Shown in pieces: positions 1 to 7,797 of a stretch of 64,000 bases of DNA. The DNA is from CAUPWF01 sp963515125 (GTDB lineage Bacteria; Bacillota; Clostridia; Lachnospirales; Lachnospiraceae): positions 186,001 to 250,000 of the forward strand of contig JBQKKG010000005.1 of NCBI GenBank assembly GCA_052116865.1. The letters are read 5' to 3'. The position numbers and the translations under genes were made by a program. The notes under the pieces are model-generated. The model made no database searches, had not been told where the DNA came from, and saw nothing but the letters and a program-made list of their open reading frames with translations. Numbering within the stretch: position 1 is the first letter of the stretch; each line of letters opens with the position of its first letter.

Positions 1-498
1 ATTGGTGATTTTCCACTTAGTTTTATTATTGTACTTATTGTATATGGGTTATTTCATATCTTCTTAAATCATACAGTACTTGGAAGACAAGTGTATTGTG
101 TAGGTGGAAATGCAGAAGCTGCTAGGCTTTCTGGCATTCGATCTAAAAACGTTCTTACATTTGTATACGGTTTATCGGGATTCATGTGTGGACTTGCAGG
201 GTTGATATTAGTAGGTCGCGTGGCCACTGCCAATGCTACAGCAGGAATGACCTATGATACAGATGCCATTGCAGCTTGTATCATAGGTGGTGCGTCCTTC
301 ACAGGTGGAAAGGGTACGATTTGGGGAACCATGATTGGTGCACTTTTAATTGGGACGATCCGTAATGGATTGAATTTATTTGGTACCAAAAATGATGTTC
401 AATATATTGTAATTGGTCTAGTAATAATATTAGCAGTTACCATTGATGTTACCCGCAATAAGTTAGAGGCCAAAGCACGTAGATTAGCAGCAGAATAA
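1..498 (+). CDS. Sugar/inositol ABC transporter permease, RbsC family (5' end outside window)
   Basis: The frame is open from base 1, so only about the last 165 residues of a membrane permease are present, ending in TAA at 496-498. The visible part has several hydrophobic segments. It carries the RbsC-family signatures GNAEAARLSGI (cytoplasmic loop) and a DAIAACIIGGASFTGGKG-type segment, both typical of carbohydrate ABC permeases of the CUT2 class. It would sit in the cytoplasmic membrane with a periplasmic-type binding protein and a double ATPase, presumably encoded upstream. Because iolB starts 97 bases downstream on the same strand, the likely substrate is inositol; this is inferred from context only. 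Confidence 0.85.
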   Translation: MGDFPLSFIIVLIVYGLFHIFLNHTVLGRQVYCVGGNAEAARLSGIRSKNVLTFVYGLSGFMCGLAGLILVGRVATANATAGMTYDTDAIAACIIGGASFTGGKGTIWGTMIGALLIGTIRNGLNLFGTKNDVQYIVIGLVIILAVTIDVTRNKLEAKARRLAAE

Positions 499-540
499 AC
501 TATGTAAATACATAAAGAAACCTCGGGAAAACCGAAGATG

Positions 541-572
541 TACAGCCGAAGTTCCTTTGAACTTCGGCTGTA
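541..572 (+). other. Intercistronic stem-loop, 14-bp perfect stem
   Basis: Arms 541-554 and 559-572 pair perfectly around a 4-base loop. No T-run follows, so this is not a classical terminator. It lies between the permease and iolB and may act as an mRNA processing or stability element. Confidence 0.55.
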
Positions 573-595
573 AATAAATAGATGGGAGAATTATT

Positions 596-1402
596 ATGTA
601 TATCAAGAAGAATATCAGCAATGGCTATAATGAATATTTGAATCTGCAGAGCAATGATTATGGCACATTTATGGATGTAGGACTTTTGGTGTTAGAGGCG
701 GGGGAGCGTTATGTCCAGAAAGATATGGAAAAAGAAGCGGCATATTTACTCTTAGAGGGAGCAGTAACATTTTGTTATGATGCAAAAAAAGTGCATGGAG
801 AGCGGCCAGATACCTTTCACTATCATCCATGGTGTTTACATGTGCCTTTCGGTGTTGAGGTGGAACTTATTGCCTCTAAACATTGTGAAATCTATATACA
901 AAAAACAATAAATAATACTTTTTTTGAACCTAAATTATATACGCCTGAGGATACCATTGTACAACGTGCAGGTGCTAATGGAGAACTGATGGGGTGTATG
1001 AGACGTGAAATAAAGACGTTATTTGATTATGAAAATGCTCCATATTCTAATATGGTGTTGGGAGAAGTATTGAATTATCCTGGAAAATGGTCCTCTTATC
1101 CGCCACATCATCACCCACAACCAGAAGTGTATTTTCATCGCTTTGATTATCCAGAAGGCTTCGGGGTAAGCTTTGCTAATGGAGAGGTTTATCAATCCTG
1201 CCATAATGGATTGACCGTTATTAATCACGGATTTCATTCGCAAGGAACAGCACCGGGTTATGCAATGTGCTATGTATGGGGAATCCGACATTTGGAAGGA
1301 GACCCTTGGGAGAAAACAAGAATTGATGATAAAGAACATGCTTGGCTTTGGAAAAAAGATGCCAATGAGCATATATATCAGGAGGATGAAAGGAGAATAT
1401 AA
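596..1402 (+). CDS. iolB: 5-deoxy-glucuronate isomerase
   Basis: Cytoplasmic cupin-type isomerase of myo-inositol catabolism that converts 5-deoxy-D-glucuronate to 2-deoxy-5-keto-D-gluconate (DKG). The 268-residue length is normal for IolB. The metal-binding segment HHHPQPEVYFHRF lies near residues 165-177, followed by GFGVSFANGEVY, as expected for the family. The ATG is preceded by GGGAGAA. It is directly followed by iolD, one base after the stop, with the iolD ribosome site inside its end. In this locus its product may go to the nearby transketolase rather than to a kinase. Confidence 0.95.
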   Translation: MYIKKNISNGYNEYLNLQSNDYGTFMDVGLLVLEAGERYVQKDMEKEAAYLLLEGAVTFCYDAKKVHGERPDTFHYHPWCLHVPFGVEVELIASKHCEIYIQKTINNTFFEPKLYTPEDTIVQRAGANGELMGCMRREIKTLFDYENAPYSNMVLGEVLNYPGKWSSYPPHHHPQPEVYFHRFDYPEGFGVSFANGEVYQSCHNGLTVINHGFHSQGTAPGYAMCYVWGIRHLEGDPWEKTRIDDKEHAWLWKKDANEHIYQEDERRI

Positions 1403-1403
1403 C

Positions 1404-3326
1404 ATGAAAACAGTACGGCTTACTATGGCACAGGCACTTGTTCGCTTTTTAGAACATCAATACATTGCATATGACGGAGTAGAGCATAGATTTGTACGTG
1501 GAGTCTTTATGCTTCCAGGCCATGGCAATGTGGTTGGAATAGGGCAGGCATTAGAGCAAGAGGCTAAGGAACTAGAAATATATCAAGGGAAAAATGAGCA
1601 AGGGCAAGCACATGTTGGAGTGGCATTTGCAAAACAAAGAAAAAGAAAAGAGATTTTTGCTATTACATCTTCCGTAGGCCCAGGGGCTGCAAATATGATT
1701 ACAGCAGCAGCCACTGCAACTGCAAATAATATACCAGTATTATTGCTTCCAGGTGATGTGTATGCGTGCAGACAGCCAGATCCGGTGTTACAGCAGATAG
1801 AGCAAGTGCAAGATTTATCTATCTCTACCAATGATGCATTTCGTCCAGTATGTCGTTATTGGGATCGTATTAACCGTCCAGAACAGTTAATGTCTGCAAT
1901 GATTCATGCATTTCGTGTACTTACCGATCCAGCGGATACGGGAGCAGTTTGTATTGCCTTGCCACAGGATGTGGAAGGGGAAGCATATGATTATCCAGAA
2001 GCATTCTTTGAAAAACGAGTACATAGGTTAGAACGTCGACCAGCAACGAAGGAAGCCATTGTAGAGGCAGCGGAAGTTATTAGAAATGCAAAGAAACCAA
2101 TGCTAATATGTGGGGGTGGTGTGCGCTATTCGGAAGCGCATAAAGAATTTATAGACTTTGCAGAAACACTACAGATTCCTTTTGGAGAAACGCAGGCGGG
2201 AAAAAGTGCAGTTGTTTGGAATCATAAGTTAAATCTTGGCGGTATGGGAGTAACAGGATGTTCAGCGGCAAATGAAATAGCAAAGGAAGCAGATGTTATT
2301 ATCGGTGTTGGAACAAGATATACGGATTTTACAACAGCATCAAAATGGCTGTTTCAAGAAGAAGCTAAGTTTGTGAATATAAATGTTTCAGAATTTCAGG
2401 CATATAAGTTAGATGCAGTACGTGTGATTGCAGATGCTAAAGCGGCGCTCCCAGTGTTGCAGGCCGAATTATCTGGATATCAATCCAGTTATAGCAATGA
2501 GATTACAAATGCAAAAAAGGCATGGGAGATAGAGTTAGAAAGACTTCATAATATTCATTTTGATGCGGACTATGTTCCGAATATCAACGATGCAAATGCA
2601 TATTCTGCTTTTGATTTTGCGAAAGATATCGTAACTGGGCTGACGCAAACAGAAGTGCTTGGTATTCTAAATCGATTTATTGACGAAGATGCTATTGTGA
2701 TTGGATCTTCGGGCAGTCTCCCTGGATGTATGCAACGTATGTGGCAGGCTCGTAGTGTTGATTCCTATAATATGGAGTATGGCTATTCTTGTATGGGATA
2801 TGAGATCTCAGGTGCATTAGGGGCAAAGTTGGCGGCAGGAGAAAAAGAAGTGTATGCAATGGTTGGAGATGGAAGCTTTACCATGCTTCATTCGGAATTC
2901 TTGACGGCGATACAAGAGCATAAAAAAATTACGGTATGCTTATTTGACAATGCAAGTTTTGGATGTATTAATAATCTACAAAATGGACAAGGCAATACAA
3001 CGTTGTGTACAGAACTGCGTTATAGAGGTGAAAGCGGGAAGTTAGATGGTTCATTTATGAACATTGATTATGCAAAAGTTGCAGAGGGGTATGGAGCGAA
3101 ATCTTATACTATACGCACGATAGAAGAACTGAAAGAAGCTATTTTAGAAGCAAAAAAAATCAAGGATGTTCCAGTACTATTCGATATAAAAGTACTGCCA
3201 AAATCAATGACAGATGGATATGGCTCTTGGTGGAGGGTAGGTACACCAGAAGTATCAGAAAAAGAATCCAATAACATTGCTTATGCAGAACATCTAGAAC
3301 ATGTAAGAAATGCAAGACAATACTAA
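1404..3326 (+). CDS. iolD: 3D-(3,5/4)-trihydroxycyclohexane-1,2-dione hydrolase
   Basis: Thiamine-diphosphate enzyme that hydrolytically opens the inositol-derived ring diketone to 5-deoxy-glucuronate. It is 640 residues, in the usual IolD range. Three acetolactate-synthase-like domains are visible: an N-terminal PYR domain (GHGNVVGIGQAL, TSSVGPGAANMITAAA), a central Rossmann-like domain (LICGGGVRYS) and a C-terminal PP domain with the ThDP/Mg motif GDGSFTMLHSEF ending in DNASFG. An in-frame ORF extends upstream into iolB, but ATG 1404 is chosen because AGGAG at 1391-1395 is correctly spaced and the protein then starts at the normal MKTVRLTMAQALVRFL. Confidence 0.96.
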   Translation: MKTVRLTMAQALVRFLEHQYIAYDGVEHRFVRGVFMLPGHGNVVGIGQALEQEAKELEIYQGKNEQGQAHVGVAFAKQRKRKEIFAITSSVGPGAANMITAAATATANNIPVLLLPGDVYACRQPDPVLQQIEQVQDLSISTNDAFRPVCRYWDRINRPEQLMSAMIHAFRVLTDPADTGAVCIALPQDVEGEAYDYPEAFFEKRVHRLERRPATKEAIVEAAEVIRNAKKPMLICGGGVRYSEAHKEFIDFAETLQIPFGETQAGKSAVVWNHKLNLGGMGVTGCSAANEIAKEADVIIGVGTRYTDFTTASKWLFQEEAKFVNINVSEFQAYKLDAVRVIADAKAALPVLQAELSGYQSSYSNEITNAKKAWEIELERLHNIHFDADYVPNINDANAYSAFDFAKDIVTGLTQTEVLGILNRFIDEDAIVIGSSGSLPGCMQRMWQARSVDSYNMEYGYSCMGYEISGALGAKLAAGEKEVYAMVGDGSFTMLHSEFLTAIQEHKKITVCLFDNASFGCINNLQNGQGNTTLCTELRYRGESGKLDGSFMNIDYAKVAEGYGAKSYTIRTIEELKEAILEAKKIKDVPVLFDIKVLPKSMTDGYGSWWRVGTPEVSEKESNNIAYAEHLEHVRNARQY

Positions 3327-3350
3327 TAAATCTTAAAAACAAGGAGAAGA

Positions 3351-4367
3351 ATGATGATTGAAACATTAAGAGTGGGTATTATTGGTGCAGGACGTATTGG
3401 GAAGCTACATGCAAATAACTTGGTAAATCGAGTTCCGAATGCAGAAGTAGTGGCAATTTCAGATGTATACTATGATGGTGCGAAGAAGTTGGCAGAATCA
3501 CTGGGCGTTACAAAGGCTTATGAAGATTACAAAGAGATATTGACTGACCCAGAAATCGACGCAGTATTTATTTGTTCATCTACAGACACGCACTCATTGA
3601 TATCGTTAGAAGCAGCAAAGGCAGGAAAACATATTTTCTGTGAAAAGCCAATTGACCATGATCTAGAGAAAATAAAAGCAGTATTAGAAGAAGTGAAAAA
3701 AGCTAGGGTAAAATATCAGGTTGGATTCAACCGTAGATTTGATCGCAATTTTAAACATGTGCAAGATGTGGTTGCAAATGGGGGAATTGGAGATGTACAT
3801 ATCGTAAAGGTAACATCCCGTGATCCACAGGCACCACCGATTGAGTATGTAAAGGTTTCTGGGGGGATTTTTATGGATATGACCATTCATGATTTTGATA
3901 TGGTTCGTTTTCTATCCGGAAGTGAAGTTGTTGAGGTGTCAGCAGTGGGGACCTGTTTGGTAAATCCGGAAATAGAAAAAGCAGGTGATGTCGATACTTG
4001 TATTATTACGCTAAAATTTGCCAATGGTGCGATAGGTGTAATAGATAATAGTCGCGAAGCAGCTTATGGTTATGACCAGAGAATTGAGGTATTTGGTTCG
4101 AAAGGACAAATTACAGCAGATAATGAAACACCAAACAACACTACGTTGTATACAGAGGAAGGGGTATATAAAGAAAAGCCACTATATTTCTTCTTAGAAC
4201 GTTACAACGAGGCGTTTATCCAAGAAGAAAAAGAATTTGTAGATGCGTGTATCAATGATACGGATACATTGGTTGGTGCATTTGATGGATTGCAGCCAGT
4301 ATTAATTGCAATTGCAGCAAAGAAGTCTTGTGAGCAAGGTGGTATACCAGTAAAAGTAGGTGAATAG
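3351..4367 (+). CDS. iolG: myo-Inositol 2-dehydrogenase
   Basis: NAD-dependent Gfo/Idh/MocA-family dehydrogenase that oxidises myo-inositol to scyllo-inosose, the first step of the pathway. It is 338 residues. The N-terminal Rossmann motif is GIIGAGRIGKLHANN. The catalytic lysine is in CEKPI and the Asp/His pair in MDMTIHDFDM; all are in family order. The start follows AAGGAG at 3341; a second ATG immediately follows and could also be used. It is the last gene before a strong terminator, so iolB-iolD-iolG form one transcriptional block. iolE, iolC, iolJ and iolA are not seen in the window. Confidence 0.92.
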   Translation: MMIETLRVGIIGAGRIGKLHANNLVNRVPNAEVVAISDVYYDGAKKLAESLGVTKAYEDYKEILTDPEIDAVFICSSTDTHSLISLEAAKAGKHIFCEKPIDHDLEKIKAVLEEVKKARVKYQVGFNRRFDRNFKHVQDVVANGGIGDVHIVKVTSRDPQAPPIEYVKVSGGIFMDMTIHDFDMVRFLSGSEVVEVSAVGTCLVNPEIEKAGDVDTCIITLKFANGAIGVIDNSREAAYGYDQRIEVFGSKGQITADNETPNNTTLYTEEGVYKEKPLYFFLERYNEAFIQEEKEFVDACINDTDTLVGAFDGLQPVLIAIAAKKSCEQGGIPVKVGE

Positions 4368-4405
4368 TAACAAAGCAAGGGAGTGCTTGCAAGTTGCTAG
4401 TATAT

Positions 4406-4435
4406 AAAAAGCTCCTCTATAGTTGAGGAGCTTTT
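4406..4435. terminator. Bidirectional terminator between iolG and the DeoR gene
   Basis: AAAAAGCTCCTC and GAGGAGCTTTTT form a 12-bp stem with A-run and T-run flanks. It can serve both the plus-strand iol genes and the minus-strand regulator, whose stop codon lies inside it. Confidence 0.85.
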
Positions 4436-5196
4436 TGGATATCGGAGTAAAGGAGCCTAATATTATTTCTTTGAATGACATCCATGTATGGCTTTGTTGG
4501 TTTTTGATCCGTTACTACGGCAAATAAGTCTTTAAAATCAAAGAATGTAATGGTAGAGGAATCATCGAATTTACTGTGGTCGGCCATTAAAATGATTTTG
4601 TTACTACTGTGAACTACTTTGCGTTTAATCTCAGCTTCAAAATAGGTAGTATTTGTTAATCCGCGCTCCAGGGAAACACCAGTAGCGGCGATAAATACTG
4701 CGCTAATGCTAATACAAGATAAGGCTTCCAAAGTAGAAATTCCAACATAAGAGGAAGTAGCTATATTATACATTCCTCCAAGTGCAATTACTTTAAGTGT
4801 TGGGTATTTGGATGCTTCGTACATGGCACTTAGACTATGAGTCACGATCGTGATATTCTGTTTGTTTGCAATATGTGGCAAAATATGTGGAGTTGTGGAT
4901 CCAGAATCTAAAAATATGGTATCACCATCATTCACCATTCTTGCGGCCAATTCTCCAATTACTTGTTTGGAAATACTATTTTTGGAAGTACGGATTGATA
5001 GTGGAAGAGGGGTGGGATCGGATAAAGAAGATACACCACCATATACTTTTTCAATGTGGCCACGGTCTAATAATTCATTTAGATCTCGGCGTATCGTATT
5101 CGTTGAAACTTGGAAGTGCGATGCCAAGTCCTCTAATGATACGGTACCTTGTTGGAGTATATATTGTTCCATTGAATTTAATCTGTCTAAACGCAT
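4417..5196 (-). CDS. DeoR-family transcriptional regulator, probable inositol-locus repressor
   Basis: 259-residue DeoR-type sugar-phosphate-responsive repressor. Residues 1-56 form the winged HTH (SLEDLASHFQVSTNTIRRDLNELLDRG, then the GHIEKVYGG turn). The rest is the DeoR effector domain with DSGSTT and VTHSLSAM, similar to ribose-5-phosphate isomerase folds that sense phosphorylated sugars. GAGGT precedes the ATG. It lies between the iol block and the divergent GAPDH-PGK-LarA-malic enzyme-transketolase operon, like IolR in other Firmicutes. Repeated motifs in the intergenic region downstream of its start (5263 and 5326) are candidate operators. The effector is not known from sequence. Confidence 0.88.
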   Translation of the reverse strand: MRLDRLNSMEQYILQQGTVSLEDLASHFQVSTNTIRRDLNELLDRGHIEKVYGGVSSLSDPTPLPLSIRTSKNSISKQVIGELAARMVNDGDTIFLDSGSTTPHILPHIANKQNITIVTHSLSAMYEASKYPTLKVIALGGMYNIATSSYVGISTLEALSCISISAVFIAATGVSLERGLTNTTYFEAEIKRKVVHSSNKIILMADHSKFDDSSTITFFDFKDLFAVVTDQKPTKPYMDVIQRNNIRLLYSDIQKAPQL

Positions 5197-5262
5197 ACGT
5201 TATTACCTCATCTTTCATGAAAACTAAAGGAATCTTATGTCACCTATATTAACATAAAAATA

Positions 5263-5342
5263 CAAAAAGTTAAACAATTTAAACATATATTTTTAAAAAA
5301 TGCAAAAAAATATTATAAAACATTGCAAAAAGTTATTCAATA
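5263..5342 (+). promoter_or_regulatory. Candidate operator pair: direct repeats 63 bp apart
   Basis: CAAAAAGTTANNCAAT occurs at 5263-5278 and again at 5326-5341, a spacing of 63 bp or about six helical turns. The second copy sits between the -35 and -10 boxes of the promoter for the downstream operon. This arrangement fits looping repression by the adjacent DeoR protein; the assignment is inference. Confidence 0.45.
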
Positions 5343-5351
5343 CTTTATAAT
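5323..5351 (+). promoter_or_regulatory. Promoter of the GAPDH-PGK-LarA-malic enzyme-transketolase operon
   Basis: TTGCAA (5323-5328), a 17-base spacer and TATAAT (5346-5351) give a sigma-70-type promoter 58 bases upstream of the first ATG in an otherwise very A+T-rich intergenic region. Confidence 0.7.
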
Positions 5352-5408
5352 AAGATAACAAAGAGATTTTCAAATGATTAGCAAATTAAGAAGTGAGAGG
5401 AGAAAATT

Positions 5409-6437
5409 ATGTCAAAGATTAAAGTTGGAGTTGCCGGATATGGGACAATTGGGCAACGTCTTGCAGATGGAGTGGCGTTACAAGGAGATATGATCTTAGT
5501 GGGAGTGGCTGATTTAGCACCTACCTTATCCATACGTGCATTAAAAGAAAAGGGTATGCCTTATGACTTATACTTAGTGGATGGTGCAGAGGAGTCTAAA
5601 TTTGAGGAATTGAATATTCCAATTTCTGGAACATTTCTGGATTTATTAGGAAAAGTCGATATTATGTTAGACTCATCACCAGGCGGTGTTGGAGCTAAAA
5701 ATAAAAAAATATATGAAGAGTTAGGCGTCAAAGCAATATTCCAAGGTGGCGAAAAAAACGCGGTTGCAGATGTTTTCTTTCATGGATATGCAAACTATGA
5801 AAAAGGAGTAGATAAAGATTACTTAAAACTTACAAGTTGTAATACGACTGGATTGATTCGGGCGGTGGATTGTTTGGATCGAGAATTTGGAGTAGAGAAA
5901 GTTGCAATTACAATTATTCGACGTGTTGCTGATCCGGGAGATTACCATCGCGGATTAACAAATGCACTCCAGATGGATAAGGCACCCTCACACCAAGCAT
6001 TAGACTTAATGACAATTATGCCGCACATTGATGCCACAGGAATTTTAGTACATACGCCAGTGACACATGGCCATATTATTACAGTTTTGGCAACAGGAAA
6101 AGAAAAAATTACCAAAGAGCAGGCCTTAGCAGCATTTAAAAAACATCCGCGTATTCGTGTTGTTAAAATAGAGGATGGTTTTCAAGGAAATGCATCATTT
6201 TTTAAATATGCAAGGGACTTAGGTAACTCTCGTGGAGACATGTATGAAATCGGCTTGTGGGAAGATAGTATAGTAGAAAGTGGAAATGATATTATGTTTG
6301 CCATAAATATCCCGCAAGAAAGTGTTACGATTCCAGAAACGATAGACGCTATTCGTGCTGCTTGCCATATGCAGACAACAAAGGAAGATGGAACATCAAA
6401 AACTAATGACTATTTAAATATTGGAACATTTAAATAA
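5409..6437 (+). CDS. Type II (archaeal-type) glyceraldehyde-3-phosphate dehydrogenase homologue; proposed malic-semialdehyde dehydrogenase (phosphorylating)
   Basis: 342 residues, clearly of the archaeal/type II GAPDH family rather than bacterial GapA. It has GVAGYGTIGQRLAD (Rossmann), GVGAKNKKIYEELGVKAIFQGGEK and the catalytic SCNTTGL with Cys144. Family members oxidise an aldehyde with NAD(P) and phosphate to an acyl phosphate. From memory, archaeal enzymes carry SHHGPD in the active site; here residues 194-199 read SHQALD, so one His and the Gly-Pro are changed, which suggests a different substrate. The RBS GAGAGGAG is well placed. It is first in an operon with an archaeal-type PGK, LarA, malic enzyme and transketolase. 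The proposed substrate, (R)-malic semialdehyde, is inference; ordinary GAPDH activity remains possible. Confidence 0.85.
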   Translation: MSKIKVGVAGYGTIGQRLADGVALQGDMILVGVADLAPTLSIRALKEKGMPYDLYLVDGAEESKFEELNIPISGTFLDLLGKVDIMLDSSPGGVGAKNKKIYEELGVKAIFQGGEKNAVADVFFHGYANYEKGVDKDYLKLTSCNTTGLIRAVDCLDREFGVEKVAITIIRRVADPGDYHRGLTNALQMDKAPSHQALDLMTIMPHIDATGILVHTPVTHGHIITVLATGKEKITKEQALAAFKKHPRIRVVKIEDGFQGNASFFKYARDLGNSRGDMYEIGLWEDSIVESGNDIMFAINIPQESVTIPETIDAIRAACHMQTTKEDGTSKTNDYLNIGTFK

Positions 6438-6470
6438 TTTTTATGCAAGAATCATATACAGACAACCACT

Positions 6471-6501
6471 CTAAGGGGCGAGGCATAGCCTCGTCCCTTA
6501 G
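6471..6501 (+). other. Intercistronic stem-loop between GAPDH and PGK homologues
   Basis: Bases 6471-6484 pair with 6488-6501 (14 bp, one G-T wobble, 3-base loop). No T-run follows, so readthrough is expected. It resembles the stem-loop upstream of iolB and may tune relative expression or mRNA cleavage. Confidence 0.5.
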
Positions 6502-6541
6502 TATAGTAACTAGACACTATCATATATAAAGGAGTATAATC

Positions 6542-7786
6542 ATGCGTTTTGGAATCTATTCTTTAGATGATTTTTGTGTAACAGGAAAAGTTGTATTATG
6601 CAGAATTGATATCAATCAACCAGTAGATCGAATAACTGGAACGTTAAAAAGTATTGCGCGAATTCAAGCGTGTGTTCCTACTATACGGGAATTATCCGAT
6701 AAAGGGGCAAAAGTTGTTTTGATGGCGCACCAAGGAAGTGATATAGAGTATAAAAATTTTTACACTACAGAACCACATAGTAAGGTTTTGACCGAGTTAT
6801 TAGGAAAAGAAGTCAAGTTTATTCCAGATGTATGTGGACCAGCGGCAGTGGAGAAAATAAAATCGTTACAAGATGGAGAGATTCTGTTGCTAGATAACGT
6901 ACGCTTCCTTTCGGAAGAACAAACATTGTTTGAATTGAAATTACAATTAACTCATGCTCAGCAGGCAGAGACCCTGCTTGTTAGAAGATTAGCACCGCTG
7001 GCGGACCTTTATGTATGTGATGCTTTTGCTGCATCACATCGGGATCAACCGTCATTATGCGGTTTCCAACAAGTATTGCCATCTGCAATGGGACGCTTAT
7101 TTGAAAAAGAATATTGCATACTTTCGGAATTAATGGAATTGCCGAAACGGCCATGTACCTTTGTTCTTGGTGGAGCTAAAATTGCAGATGCATTTATGAT
7201 GATGGAATCCGTACTAGAAAATGGAAATGTAGATCATATATTGACTGGTGGGGTAGTAGCAAATATACTACTTGCCGCAATGGGAGAGCAGATAGGAAGA
7301 GGCAGTATGGACTTTATTATAAAATCCAACTATGCAGATTACATAAAAAAAGCAAAGGAACTATATGATAAATTTGGGAAATACATTGTAGTGCCCAAGG
7401 ACTTAGCATATGTAGAAGGTGGAAGTAGAAAAGAAGTCAATGTAGGTGCAATACCTGAACAAGTGTGTTTAACGGATATCGGTAGCAAGACAGCGGAATA
7501 CTATAAAGAAATAATAGAATCATCCAAAACGATTTTTGTAAATGGCCCTATGGGTATTTTTGAACAAGCAGAGACGGAGCTAGGAACCAAAGTAGTATGG
7601 GATGCACTGGGCAATACAAAGGGTTATACAGTGGTTGGAGGCGGTGATAGTATTACTGCAACTACAACATATAGAAAGGTAAATGACATCTCTTATATAT
7701 GTACTGGCGGAGGTGCCTTAATACGATTCTTAACAGGAGAAGAATTGCCAGTGGTGAAGGCACTTCGCTATGCAGGGAACAGATAG
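6542..7786 (+). CDS. Archaeal-type phosphoglycerate kinase homologue with altered substrate site; proposed malyl-phosphate kinase
   Basis: 414 residues with PGK features throughout: RIDINQP (residues 21-27), Arg40, His63 in AHQG, Arg121 in DNVRF, HRDQPS at 166-171, LGGAK near 209-213 and the C-terminal VVGGGDS and CTGGGA motifs. It ends in the GEELPVVKAL form seen in archaeal PGKs. Canonical PGK has HLGRP and archaeal PGK HQG[R/K]P, the basic residue binding the 3-phosphate of phosphoglycerate. Here residues 63-68 read HQGSDI, so that charge is lost while the nucleotide and catalytic residues remain. This fits an acyl-phosphate substrate without a second phosphate, such as malyl phosphate (inference). 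AAGGAG precedes the ATG. Confidence 0.85.
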   Translation: MRFGIYSLDDFCVTGKVVLCRIDINQPVDRITGTLKSIARIQACVPTIRELSDKGAKVVLMAHQGSDIEYKNFYTTEPHSKVLTELLGKEVKFIPDVCGPAAVEKIKSLQDGEILLLDNVRFLSEEQTLFELKLQLTHAQQAETLLVRRLAPLADLYVCDAFAASHRDQPSLCGFQQVLPSAMGRLFEKEYCILSELMELPKRPCTFVLGGAKIADAFMMMESVLENGNVDHILTGGVVANILLAAMGEQIGRGSMDFIIKSNYADYIKKAKELYDKFGKYIVVPKDLAYVEGGSRKEVNVGAIPEQVCLTDIGSKTAEYYKEIIESSKTIFVNGPMGIFEQAETELGTKVVWDALGNTKGYTVVGGGDSITATTTYRKVNDISYICTGGGALIRFLTGEELPVVKALRYAGNR

Positions 7787-7797
7787 GAGGAAGCTAT

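Noticed and set aside
1260..1403. Longer N-terminal form of IolD beginning inside iolB
   Set aside because: No ribosome site; the AGGAG at 1391 and the family N-terminus support ATG 1404.
5409..7786. GAPDH and PGK homologues as the ordinary glycolytic enzymes
   Set aside because: They are archaeal-type, have substitutions at substrate-binding motifs and sit in a catabolic operon with a hydroxy-acid racemase and malic enzyme. Not excluded, but less likely.
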